The position numbers and the translations under genes are program-made. A stretch of 57,806 nucleotides of DNA from DATAAP01 sp041690495 (GTDB lineage: Bacteria > Pseudomonadota > Alphaproteobacteria > CACIAM-22H2), in the NCBI GenBank assembly GCA_041690495.1, contig JAWLHE010000017.1:1-57806 (forward strand). Direction: 5' to 3'. The number at the start of each line of letters is the position of its first letter. Within the stretch, counting starts at the first letter, position 1. This document shows positions 34,646-42,267 of this stretch, in pieces. The notes below the pieces were generated by a model, which was not told where the DNA came from, ran no database searches, and was given only the letters and a program-made list of their open reading frames with translations.

Positions 34646-35161
34646 CTATTCCGTGGTGATGTTCGCCGCTTCGTCGCCGGGCCCGACGAAGAAATTGCCG
34701 ACCATCAGGCGCTCGATCACGAACAGCGCGGTGATTGCGCCGCCGATCGGCACCGGCAGGTAGGACACGCCCACCGAGACGATCGGGAATTCGGCGATGC
34801 TCTGGTACCAGGTCGTCTGGACCAGCTTGATCCCCCACCACATCATGAAGACGTTGGTGGTCATCATGCAGGCCTCGACGACCCAGCCGAGAATCTTCCT
34901 GGCCGGGCCCGAGAGCATCGCAGGCACGATGCCGACGCCGATATGCAGGTTCTCGCGGTAACACACGACGGCCGAGGCGAACGAGATGACGATCATCAGA
35001 AGGATCGCCATCGGCTCGGGCCAGGACGAGGCGCTGTTCAGGACGTAGCGCGTGAAAACGCCGTAGGGAATGATGATCGTGACGACGACGATGCCGAGAC
35101 CGGCGATGAAAAGGCAGAACCGGTTGATCCAGTCCATCGCCTGGATGTAGCGCTCCTTCAT
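34646..35161 (-). CDS. dctQ: TRAP transporter small permease
   Basis: The 171-residue protein has four membrane helices with the DctQ signature TRYVLNSASSWPEPMAILLMIVISF. ATG 35161 (KERYIQAMDWINRF) is preceded by a strong GGGGAAGGGGGC Shine-Dalgarno; the frame runs 16 codons further, through the intergenic hairpin region, and is discounted. It bridges DctP and DctM. Confidence 0.92.
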   Translation of the reverse strand: MKERYIQAMDWINRFCLFIAGLGIVVVTIIIPYGVFTRYVLNSASSWPEPMAILLMIVISFASAVVCYRENLHIGVGIVPAMLSGPARKILGWVVEACMMTTNVFMMWWGIKLVQTTWYQSIAEFPIVSVGVSYLPVPIGGAITALFVIERLMVGNFFVGPGDEAANITTE

Positions 35162-35184
35162 GCCCCCTTCCCCGTGCGGTAGCA

Positions 35185-35224
35185 GAGGGGCCGGCAAGCG
35201 CTTTTTCACGACTGCCGGCCCCTC
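35185..35224 (-). terminator. 12-bp hairpin between dctP and dctQ
   Basis: GAGGGGCCGGCA and TGCCGGCCCCTC form a perfect 12-bp stem with a 16-base loop, just after the dctP stop. There is no strong T-run on the dctP strand, so it is better seen as a 3' stabiliser or partial terminator that lets dctP be made in excess over dctQM. Confidence 0.6.
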
Positions 35225-35244
35225 ATGTCAGACCCCGGATGCTC

Positions 35245-36243
35245 TCAGCGGACGTCCTGGATCCGCCGGATCAGGGCCGTATGCTGCGCGCCGTACTTGT
35301 CCCAGACCGGCTTCACTGCCGCCTGGAACTGCTTCTTGTCGGCGACCTCGGTGATCTCGACGCCGGCTTCCTTCATCTGAGCCAGCGACTTCTGCTCCAT
35401 CTCGTACCACAGCTTGCGCTGCTCCTGCTGCGCCTCCTTCGACAGCTTCATGATCAGCGACTGGTCGTCCTTCGAGAGATTCGCCCAGGAGCGCTTCGAG
35501 AACACCAGGATCTCGGGGATCATGAGATGCCCGGTCAGTGAATAGTACTTGGCATAGCGGTAGTGCTGGCCCGACGCATAGCTGGGATAGTTGTTCTCGG
35601 CGCCGTCGACCACGCCGGTCTGCATCGCGTTGATGAGCTGGTCGTAGCCCATCGCGACGCCGTTGCCGCCGAGCGAATTCATCGTGTCGACGAAGACCGG
35701 GTTGCCCATCATCCGGATCTTGAGACCCTTGAGATCCTCGACCTGCTTGATCGGCTTCTTGTTGTTGTAGACGTTGCGCGTGCCGGCGTTCATCCAGCAC
35801 AGGCCGATCAGGCCAGCAGTCGGATGATCGGAGAGCTTTTGAAGCAGCTCCTGACCGATCGGACCGTCGATCACCTTCTCCATGTGCGCGTTGTCGCGGA
35901 ACATGAAGGGCAGGTTGAAAACGTTGAGCTCGGGCACCAGCGGCCCCATCGGACCGACGCTGATGCGCGCCATCTGCAGGGCGCCGACCTGCGCCTGCTC
36001 GATCATCTCCTTCTCGCCGCCGAGCTGCATCGACGGGTACATCTGGATGCTGAGGCGGCCGTTGGTCTGCTGCTCGAGTTTCTTGCCCATCCGCACGACC
36101 GCCTCGACCGTCGGATAGCCGAGCGGGTGCACGTCGGTGGCCTTGAACACCATCTTCTGCTGGGCGAGCGCCGGGCCCGGGACGCTCATCATTGTCGCGG
36201 CGGCGGCGCCCGCGAGCATGAACAGTCTGCGACTCGTCTTCAT
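35245..36243 (-). CDS. dctP: TRAP transporter solute-binding protein
   Basis: The 332-residue protein has a signal peptide (ending PGPALAQQ) and the DctP fold: TDVHPLGYPTVEAVVRMGKKLEQQTNGRLSIQMYP, then GLKIRMMGNPVFVDTMNSLGGNGVAMGYDQLINAMQTGVVDGAENNYPSY. The VDGAENN segment and the preceding conserved Arg (KIRMM), which normally binds the substrate carboxylate, point to an organic or sugar acid. It is the first gene of dctPQM, divergent from the regulator and catabolic genes. Confidence 0.93.
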   Translation of the reverse strand: MKTSRRLFMLAGAAAATMMSVPGPALAQQKMVFKATDVHPLGYPTVEAVVRMGKKLEQQTNGRLSIQMYPSMQLGGEKEMIEQAQVGALQMARISVGPMGPLVPELNVFNLPFMFRDNAHMEKVIDGPIGQELLQKLSDHPTAGLIGLCWMNAGTRNVYNNKKPIKQVEDLKGLKIRMMGNPVFVDTMNSLGGNGVAMGYDQLINAMQTGVVDGAENNYPSYASGQHYRYAKYYSLTGHLMIPEILVFSKRSWANLSKDDQSLIMKLSKEAQQEQRKLWYEMEQKSLAQMKEAGVEITEVADKKQFQAAVKPVWDKYGAQHTALIRRIQDVR

Positions 36244-36399
36244 TTCTGTCCTCCCTATTGCATGCTTAGAACTTTTTCCGGCTTTGACGTGGGTGGTGCG
36301 GCTGCCAGGACGTCAGGCCCCGGCGACTTGCACCCTGTCTCGGCGCGCGTTCCTTATGCTTGGCAAAGCGATACACCGGCTGCCGCAAACCGGTCAACG

Positions 36400-36422
36400 A
36401 TTGGCCTGACCACTAGGCCAAT
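36400..36422. promoter_or_regulatory. inverted repeat in the dctP/gntR divergent region
   Basis: ATTGGCCT and AGGCCAAT make a perfect 8-bp inverted repeat with a 7-base spacer. It lies midway in the 297-bp divergent gap (157 bases from dctP, 118 from the regulator) and is a good candidate operator for the FadR-type regulator. A second, smaller site GTAC-TT-GTAC is at 36505-36514, closer to the regulator start. Confidence 0.45.
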
Positions 36423-36540
36423 GCGCCGGGTGCTCGTGCCTCGCATGGGCGTGCTGTGTGCGCGAACAAGGGCCTGCGGTGGTTGACTAAATGGCGCGCC
36501 CCCTGTACTTGTACGATGACTGTTATATGGCAAGCTACCA

Positions 36541-37290
36541 TTGACCAACGCCCCTGACAAGCGACTCGCTCTCGGTCTGCTGCCGCCGCAACGCAGTCGC
36601 GCGCGCGAGGTGGCAAGGCGGCTCTCCGCCGAGATCGGCGGCGGCCGGCTGCCGCCCGGCGCGCGGCTTCCGAGCGAGAGCGAAATGATGTCGCAGATGG
36701 GGGTGAGCCGCACCGTCGTGCGCGAGGCGATTGCGGCGCTGCGCGCCGAGGGGCTGGTGGTCACGCGCCAGGGCCTCGGCGCCTTCGTCGCCGCCGACGT
36801 CCAGCGCCTGCCGTTCCGCATCGATCCCGACGGGTTGCGCTCGATCGGCGAGGTGCTCAACGTCATGGAGCTGCGCATGGCGATCGAGGCGGAGGCCGCC
36901 GGCTTCGCCGCGGAACGCGCCTCGCCGTCGCAGCTGCACGCGATCGACGCAGCACTCGATGCGATCGGGCAGGCGATCGCGCGCGGCGACTCGGCGATCG
37001 ACGAGGATCTCGCCTTCCACCACGCCATCGCCGACGCGACCGGCAATCCGCAGTTCACGGACTTCCTCGAATATCTCGGCCGGTTCATCATCCCGCGCCA
37101 GAGCGTGCGGGTCGCGGCGCAGCCCGACGGCGCCCAGCGCCCATATCTCGCAACGATCCAGAGCGAGCACCGCGCCATCTTCGCTGCGATCAGCGGGCGC
37201 GACGCCGCCGCCGCGCGCGAGGCGATGCGCCGCCATCTGGTCAACGGCCGCGACCGCTACCGCCAGCTCGCGACGGCCGCCGCCGGATAG
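36541..37290 (+). CDS. FadR-type GntR transcriptional regulator
   Basis: The 249-residue protein has a GntR winged helix (RLPPGARLPSESEMMSQMGVSRTVVREAIAALRAEGLVVTRQG) and a C-terminal FCD domain with metal-ligand His/Asp pattern (DLAFHHAIADATGN, and IQSEHRAIFAAI). It starts at TTG 36541 with a weak ribosome-binding site. FCD regulators are typically repressors relieved by a sugar acid or its product. It heads the kdgD operon (56 bp to kdgD) and faces dctPQM, so it likely controls both. Confidence 0.9.
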   Translation: MTNAPDKRLALGLLPPQRSRAREVARRLSAEIGGGRLPPGARLPSESEMMSQMGVSRTVVREAIAALRAEGLVVTRQGLGAFVAADVQRLPFRIDPDGLRSIGEVLNVMELRMAIEAEAAGFAAERASPSQLHAIDAALDAIGQAIARGDSAIDEDLAFHHAIADATGNPQFTDFLEYLGRFIIPRQSVRVAAQPDGAQRPYLATIQSEHRAIFAAISGRDAAAAREAMRRHLVNGRDRYRQLATAAAG

Positions 37291-37346
37291 GCTCCGCTCC
37301 AACCGGCGCCGCCCGCGGCGCTCACACTCACCCGGGGGATCAGCGA

Positions 37347-38273
37347 ATGACGACGGATGTTGCGCGAACCAAGATGGCGATCGGCGCCGGCCTGCTCGCC
37401 TTCCCGGTCACGCATTTCGACGCGCACGGCACGTTCGACGAGCAGGCCTACCGCGCCAATATCCGCGCCAATATCGAGCACGGGCCCGCGGCATTGTTCG
37501 CGCCCGGCGGCACGGGCGAATTCTTCTCGCTCACGCTCGGCGAGTTTGCGCGCGTCGTGCGCGCCGCCGTCGAGGAGAGCGCGGGGCGCGTACCGATCAT
37601 CGCCGGCGCGGGCTACGGCACGGCAATGGCGGTCGAGTTCGCGCGCGCCGCCGAGCGCGAGGGCGCGGACGGCATCCTGCTGCTGCCGCAATACCTGCTC
37701 AACGTCGAGCAGGAGGGACTGCGCCGCCATGTCGAGGCGGTGTGCCGATCGGTCGGCATCGGCGTCGTGGTCTACAACCGCGACAATGCCATCTTCGCGC
37801 CCGAGACGCTCGAGCGCCTCGCCGACTCCTGTCCCAACCTGATCGGCTTCAAGGACGGGCACGGCGACATCGAGCAGCTCGTGCGCGTGCGCCAGCGCAT
37901 GGGCGACCGTCTCGTCTATGTCGGCGGCATGCCCACCGCCGAGGTATTCGCCGTGCCTTATTTCGCCGCCGGCTTCACGACGTATTCTTCGGCCGTGTTC
38001 AATTTCATTCCCCTGATCGCGCAGCGCTTCTACACGGCGGTCCGCGCCGGCGACACCCGCACCACCGACGAGATGCTCCGCAGGTTCTTCGACCCCTATC
38101 TGGCACTGCGCAATCGCAAGCGCGGCTACGCCATCAGCATCGTCAAGGCCGGCATGCGCATCGTCGGCCGTCCTGCCGGGCCGGTGCGCGCGCCGCTGAC
38201 CGACCTCTCCGACCAGGACACTGCGGAACTGCGCAAGATCATGACCGCCGCGTTCGGCGACTCCTTCGCCTGA
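37347..38273 (+). CDS. kdgD: 5-dehydro-4-deoxyglucarate dehydratase
   Basis: KdgD converts 5-keto-4-deoxy-D-glucarate to 2-oxoglutarate semialdehyde, CO2 and water. The 308-residue protein is in the DHDPS/NAL family: FPVTHFDAHGTFDEQAYRANI, FAPGGTGEFFSLT (phosphate-free variant of the GTTGE loop), catalytic Tyr in VVVYNRDNA and Schiff-base Lys in LIGFKDGHGD. These variants are diagnostic of KdgD rather than DapA. It fixes the pathway of the operon as sugar aldarate/uronate breakdown. Confidence 0.92.
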   Translation: MTTDVARTKMAIGAGLLAFPVTHFDAHGTFDEQAYRANIRANIEHGPAALFAPGGTGEFFSLTLGEFARVVRAAVEESAGRVPIIAGAGYGTAMAVEFARAAEREGADGILLLPQYLLNVEQEGLRRHVEAVCRSVGIGVVVYNRDNAIFAPETLERLADSCPNLIGFKDGHGDIEQLVRVRQRMGDRLVYVGGMPTAEVFAVPYFAAGFTTYSSAVFNFIPLIAQRFYTAVRAGDTRTTDEMLRRFFDPYLALRNRKRGYAISIVKAGMRIVGRPAGPVRAPLTDLSDQDTAELRKIMTAAFGDSFA

Positions 38274-38282
38274 GGACCGGTC

Positions 38283-39281
38283 GTGACGGTGCGCATCTTC
38301 CTCACCCATGCCGTCGAGATGCGGCGCAACTGGTACGGCGAGGAGGCGCTGGCCGGCCTGCGCCGCATCGGCGACGTGACGCTGAACGCGCTCGACCGGC
38401 CGCTGACGACGACGGAGCTCGTCGACGCCGCGCGCGGCCACCAGATCATCATTTCCGACCGGCACACGCCGGGCGAGGCGGCGCTGTTCGATCATGCGCC
38501 GGATCTCGTCGCCTTCCAGCGCGTCGCGGTGGACATCCGCAACATCGACCGCGAGGCCGCGAGCCGCAACGGCATTCTCGTCACCCATGCCAGCCCCGGC
38601 TTCATGGCGGCGGTCGCCGAATGGATCGTCGGCGCGATGATCGACTGCGCGCGCGACACGACCCGCTATGCCTCGGAATATCGCCAGGGTAAGTATCCGC
38701 AATGGCGCATGGGCACGCAGCTCCAGGGCGCTGTGCTCGGCGTGATCGGCTACGGCGCGATCGGCCGCCATCTTTGCAAACTCGGCGCCGCGTTCGGCAT
38801 GCGCGTGCTGGTCGCCGATCCCTTCGCGAAGGTCGACGATCCGGCGCTGATGCAGGTCGATCAAGGCGCGCTGCTGCGCGAATCCGATTTCGTCGCCTGC
38901 CTCGCCGTCGCCAGCGAGGCGACCGAGAATATGATGGACGAGGCCGCGTTCGCGGCGATGAAGCCCACCGCGTATTTCATCAACGCGTCGCGCGGCAACC
39001 TCGTTGACGAAGCGGCGCTCGAGCGGGCGCTCGACAGCAAGCGGATCGCCGGCGCAGCACTCGATGTCGGCCGCGCACCGGACCAGATGCCGTCGCCGCA
39101 TCTCGCCCGCCGTGACGACGTGATCGCCACCCCGCACATCGCCGGACTGACGCCGCAGGCGATCGCACACCAGGCGCTGGAGACGGTGCGCCAGGCCGCC
39201 GAGATCGCGCAGGGCCGCGCACCGCCCGGCGCGGTGAACGCGGAGCGTGCGACGCGGCTTGAACGGCTGCGCTCGTCTTGA
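38283..39281 (+). CDS. D-2-hydroxyacid dehydrogenase family protein, atypical active site
   Basis: The 332-residue protein starts at GTG 38283 and has the NAD-binding GVIGYGAIGRHLCKLGAAFG, the active-site Arg in FINASRGNLVDEAAL, and the His in VIATPHIAGLTPQA. Where the family normally has FxxEP supplying the catalytic Glu, this reads LDVGRAPDQMPSP, so the Glu is absent or displaced. It lies 9 bp after kdgD in the same operon. It may reduce or oxidise a sugar-acid intermediate, but the substrate and even the chemistry are uncertain. Confidence 0.85.
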   Translation: MTVRIFLTHAVEMRRNWYGEEALAGLRRIGDVTLNALDRPLTTTELVDAARGHQIIISDRHTPGEAALFDHAPDLVAFQRVAVDIRNIDREAASRNGILVTHASPGFMAAVAEWIVGAMIDCARDTTRYASEYRQGKYPQWRMGTQLQGAVLGVIGYGAIGRHLCKLGAAFGMRVLVADPFAKVDDPALMQVDQGALLRESDFVACLAVASEATENMMDEAAFAAMKPTAYFINASRGNLVDEAALERALDSKRIAGAALDVGRAPDQMPSPHLARRDDVIATPHIAGLTPQAIAHQALETVRQAAEIAQGRAPPGAVNAERATRLERLRSS

Positions 39282-39330
39282 GACAGTTCAGGGAAGCCCG
39301 GCCCGAACCGGGCGCGAAACCGGGGAACGC

Positions 39331-40185
39331 ATGACACAGAAGACCGACAGCTTGCCGAAGCGTCCGCAGCTCAAGGCGCCGCCGGGGCTGTGCGATTGCC
39401 ACATGCACATCTACGAGCCGCGCTTTCCGGTGCGGCCGGGCGCCGCAACGCCGCCGGTGGCACCCGTGTCCGAATACCTGAAGCTGCGCGAGCGGCTCGG
39501 CATCCAGCGCTCCATCGTCGTCCAGCCGAACGCCTACGGCACCGACAACCGCTGCACGCTCGAGGCGATGGCGGCGATCGGCCCGAGTGTCCGCGGCGTC
39601 GCCGTCGTCGGTCCCGATGTCACCGACGCCGAGCTGAAGCGCCTGACCGACGCCGGCATCCGCGGTCAGCGCTTCCTGATGTTCGGCGGCGTGCTCGGCT
39701 GGGACACGCTCGAGGCGACGGCGCGGCGCGTTCACGAGTTCGGCTGGCACGTCAATCTCCAGTTCGACGGCCGCGCGTTTCCCGAGCGCGTGGCGCTGAT
39801 CGAGCGGCTGCCCTGCACGGTGGTGATCGACCATGTCGGCAAGTTCATCGAGCCGGTGCCGGTCGGGGACAAGAGCTTCCAGACCCTGCTGCGCCTGCTC
39901 GACAAGGGCCGCACCTGGGTCAAGCTGTCGGCGCCGTACGAGGTCTCGAAGCTCGGCCCGCCACACTATGCCGATGTCGGCGCACTGGCGAAGGCGCTGG
40001 TCAGGGCAGCGCCCGAGCGCATGCTGTGGGCGAGCAACTGGCCGCATCCCTCCGCACCGGCGGGGCGGCTGCCCAACGACGCCGACCTGCTCGACCTGCT
40101 GCTCGACTGGGCGCCGGACGAGGCGACGCGCCGCAGGATCATGGTCGACAACCCGGCGCAGCTCTACGGGTTCGGCGCGGCATGA
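39331..40185 (+). CDS. amidohydrolase-family lactonase/isomerase (COG3618-like)
   Basis: The 284-residue protein is a TIM-barrel amidohydrolase: metal motif CDCHMHIYEPRFP (HxH), QRSIVVQPNAYGTDN, VVIDHVGKF, and WASNWPHPSAP near the end. The nearest characterised groups are 2-pyrone-4,6-dicarboxylate hydrolase and D-galactarolactone isomerase, the latter working in the same pathway as KdgD. The terminal SNWPHP has Asn where Asp (SDWP) is more common. ATG 39331 follows GGGGAA. It overlaps the next gene by four bases. Confidence 0.82.
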   Translation: MTQKTDSLPKRPQLKAPPGLCDCHMHIYEPRFPVRPGAATPPVAPVSEYLKLRERLGIQRSIVVQPNAYGTDNRCTLEAMAAIGPSVRGVAVVGPDVTDAELKRLTDAGIRGQRFLMFGGVLGWDTLEATARRVHEFGWHVNLQFDGRAFPERVALIERLPCTVVIDHVGKFIEPVPVGDKSFQTLLRLLDKGRTWVKLSAPYEVSKLGPPHYADVGALAKALVRAAPERMLWASNWPHPSAPAGRLPNDADLLDLLLDWAPDEATRRRIMVDNPAQLYGFGAA

Positions 40186-41213
40186 GGACGCTGAACTTCG
40201 CCATCGTCGGCCTCGGCATGGCGGTGACGCCGCACGCCAGGAGCTTCGTCGATCTCGCCGACCGCGTCGCGGTGCGTCACGCCTTCAGCCCGAGTGCGGC
40301 GCGCCGTCAGGCCTTCGCGGCGAAGTTCCCGTTCCCGCTGGCCGACAGCCTCGACGCGATCCTCGCGGACAGGGAGGTCGACGCGGTCAGCATCCTGACG
40401 CCGCCGAACACGCATCTCGAGCTGGTCGAGCGCTGTGCGGCTGCGGGCAAGCACGTGCTGCTCGAGAAGCCGCTCGACATTACGCTCGAGCGTTCGCGCG
40501 CGCTGGTCGAGACGTGCCGGCGCGCCGGCGTCACCCTCGGCGTCACCCTGCAGCATCGCTTCCGCCCGGCCGGGCTCAGGCTCAAGTCGCTGCTCGACTC
40601 CGGAGCACTCGGCGCGATCGCCGGGGCGAGCACGTCGATGCGGCTGTGGCGGCCGCAGAGCTATTACGACGAGCCGGGCCGCGGCACGAAGGCGCGCGAC
40701 GGCGGCGGCGTGCTGCTGACCCAGGGCATTCACACGCTCGACCTGATGCTGAGCCTGACCGGCCTGCCGCAGGCGGTGACGGCTTTCGCGACCACCAGCC
40801 CGGTGCACCGCATGGAGACCGAGGACATGGTCGCCGGTGCGCTCCGCTTTGCCAACGGCGCGCTCGGCACGATCGACGCGACCACCGCCGCCTATCCCGG
40901 TTTTCCGGAGCGCATCGAGCTGATCTGCGAGAAGGCGACCGCCGTCCTCGCGGGCACGGCACTCGACGTGTTCTGGCATGACGGACGCCGCGACAAGGTC
41001 GAGCCCGATTCCAGCCCCGGCGGCACCGGCGCCGACCCGATGGCGTTCCCCAATGACTGGCACCGCGCCCTGATCGCCGACTTCGCCGACGCGGTGGCCG
41101 GGCGCCGCGAGCCCCGCGTCAGCGGCGCCGAGGCGCTCAAGGTCCACACCCTGATCGACGCCCTGCTGCGCTCGTCGGCGGAGCGCAAGCCGGTGGCGAT
41201 TTCCGTGAGCTGA
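40182..41213 (+). CDS. Gfo/Idh/MocA-family oxidoreductase
   Basis: The 343-residue protein has a Rossmann domain (NFAIVGLGMAVTPHARSF), the AVSILTPPNTHLELVERCAAAGKHVLLEKPLDITL segment with the catalytic EKP, and a C-terminal alpha/beta domain containing QGIHTLDLML. Family members oxidise or reduce sugars and inositols with NAD(P). As last gene of the kdgD operon it may oxidise a hexuronate or sugar to the lactone that the amidohydrolase handles; this is inference. Confidence 0.85.
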   Translation: MRTLNFAIVGLGMAVTPHARSFVDLADRVAVRHAFSPSAARRQAFAAKFPFPLADSLDAILADREVDAVSILTPPNTHLELVERCAAAGKHVLLEKPLDITLERSRALVETCRRAGVTLGVTLQHRFRPAGLRLKSLLDSGALGAIAGASTSMRLWRPQSYYDEPGRGTKARDGGGVLLTQGIHTLDLMLSLTGLPQAVTAFATTSPVHRMETEDMVAGALRFANGALGTIDATTAAYPGFPERIELICEKATAVLAGTALDVFWHDGRRDKVEPDSSPGGTGADPMAFPNDWHRALIADFADAVAGRREPRVSGAEALKVHTLIDALLRSSAERKPVAISVS

Positions 41214-41250
41214 CCCCGGCTTCATCACGGCGGCACTACCCTCACCCTAC

Positions 41251-41322
41251 CCTCTCTCGCAGGCGGGAGAGGGTCCCGGAGGAGCGCTGGGCCGCGTCCC
41301 TTCTCCCGCCTGCGGGAGAAGG
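41251..41322. repeat. REP-like palindromic repeat cluster
   Basis: Two hairpin units share the core of CTCTCCCGC/GCGGGAGAG. The second (41299-41322) is a perfect 11-bp stem, CCTTCTCCCGC/GCGGGAGAAGG, with a CT loop; the first (41251-41272) has 6-bp outer arms. They lie just after the Gfo/Idh/MocA stop and could also end its transcript. Confidence 0.7.
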
Positions 41323-41401
41323 CGGAGGATGACGGTCGCGCCGCAAGAACGATAGCTTCGCATTTTGAACCAACCCGCTCGTCCGCGGCGTTATTCCTCC
41401 A

Positions 41402-42175
41402 ATGCCCAAGGACGACGTGCCGGCGCGGGCGCCGGAATTCGACCAGCTCTTGGCCGGGGAGCATCCGGCCTTCGCGGCGCCGGAGGATCCCGACGCGAAG
41501 ATCTGGCGCTATCTCGCCTTCGCCAAGTTCGTGTGGATGATCGACCAGCGGCGGCTGTCGATGCCGCACTGCACGCGCATGGCCGATCCGTTCGAGGGCT
41601 CGACGCCGCGGGCGCTGATCGCGCAGCTCGAGGAGAAGGCGCGCGGCGCAAAGGACGCCGAGCGCCTGCGCAGGCTCGCCGCCGATTTCCGCAAGGGCTG
41701 GTTCGTCAGCGCCTGGCACATCAACGACGTCGAGTCCGAGGCGATGTGGAAACTGTTCGCCGCCTCGCGCAATGCGGTGGCGCTGCAGACCACGTTCCGC
41801 CGGCTGCGCGACTGCCTGCCGCCCTATGTCGGCGTCGGGCTGGTGCGCTACATCGACTACCGCAGCGAGATGCTCGCCGGCAGCGATCTCTTCCACTGGA
41901 TCATGCACAAGCGCAAGAGCTTCGCCCACGAGCAGGAGGTGCGCGCCGTCGCCTCGCTGCATACGCCCGACGACAAGGGCGGCGCCGCGATCCGCGCCGA
42001 CGCCGACGAGCGCGGCTTCTATCCCCGCGTGGACCTCGAAAAGATGATCGAGGCGGTCCACGTCCATCCGCTGGCCGAGCGCTGGTTCTTCGAGCTGGTC
42101 GGGCGCGTCGTCCACCGCTTCGGCCTGAACCTCCCGGTAAGGCGTTCCGAAATGGCGGCCAAGCCGCTGCTCTAG
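41402..42175 (+). CDS. DUF2971-like protein
   Basis: The 257-residue protein has the DUF2971 layout: WRYLAFAKFVWMIDQRRLSMPHCTRMADPFEGSTP, WFVSAWHINDVESEAMWKLFAASRNAVALQTTF, then VRYIDYRSE and a basic MHKRKSFAHEQEVRAV. No signal peptide or membrane segment. DUF2971 proteins are of unknown function and are often found in accessory regions. It stands alone between the repeat and maeB. Confidence 0.75.
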   Translation: MPKDDVPARAPEFDQLLAGEHPAFAAPEDPDAKIWRYLAFAKFVWMIDQRRLSMPHCTRMADPFEGSTPRALIAQLEEKARGAKDAERLRRLAADFRKGWFVSAWHINDVESEAMWKLFAASRNAVALQTTFRRLRDCLPPYVGVGLVRYIDYRSEMLAGSDLFHWIMHKRKSFAHEQEVRAVASLHTPDDKGGAAIRADADERGFYPRVDLEKMIEAVHVHPLAERWFFELVGRVVHRFGLNLPVRRSEMAAKPLL

Positions 42176-42267
42176 TCCCAGTTTTGACGGCGCCGGCCCC
42201 GCGCCCTACGATGGCCGCAAAGGTCGTAAGACCATCGGAGAAACGTCGAACACGAGGACCAGCACGC

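Noticed and set aside
41251..41322. integron or attachment site
   Set aside because: It is a REP-type palindrome; no integrase or core site nearby.
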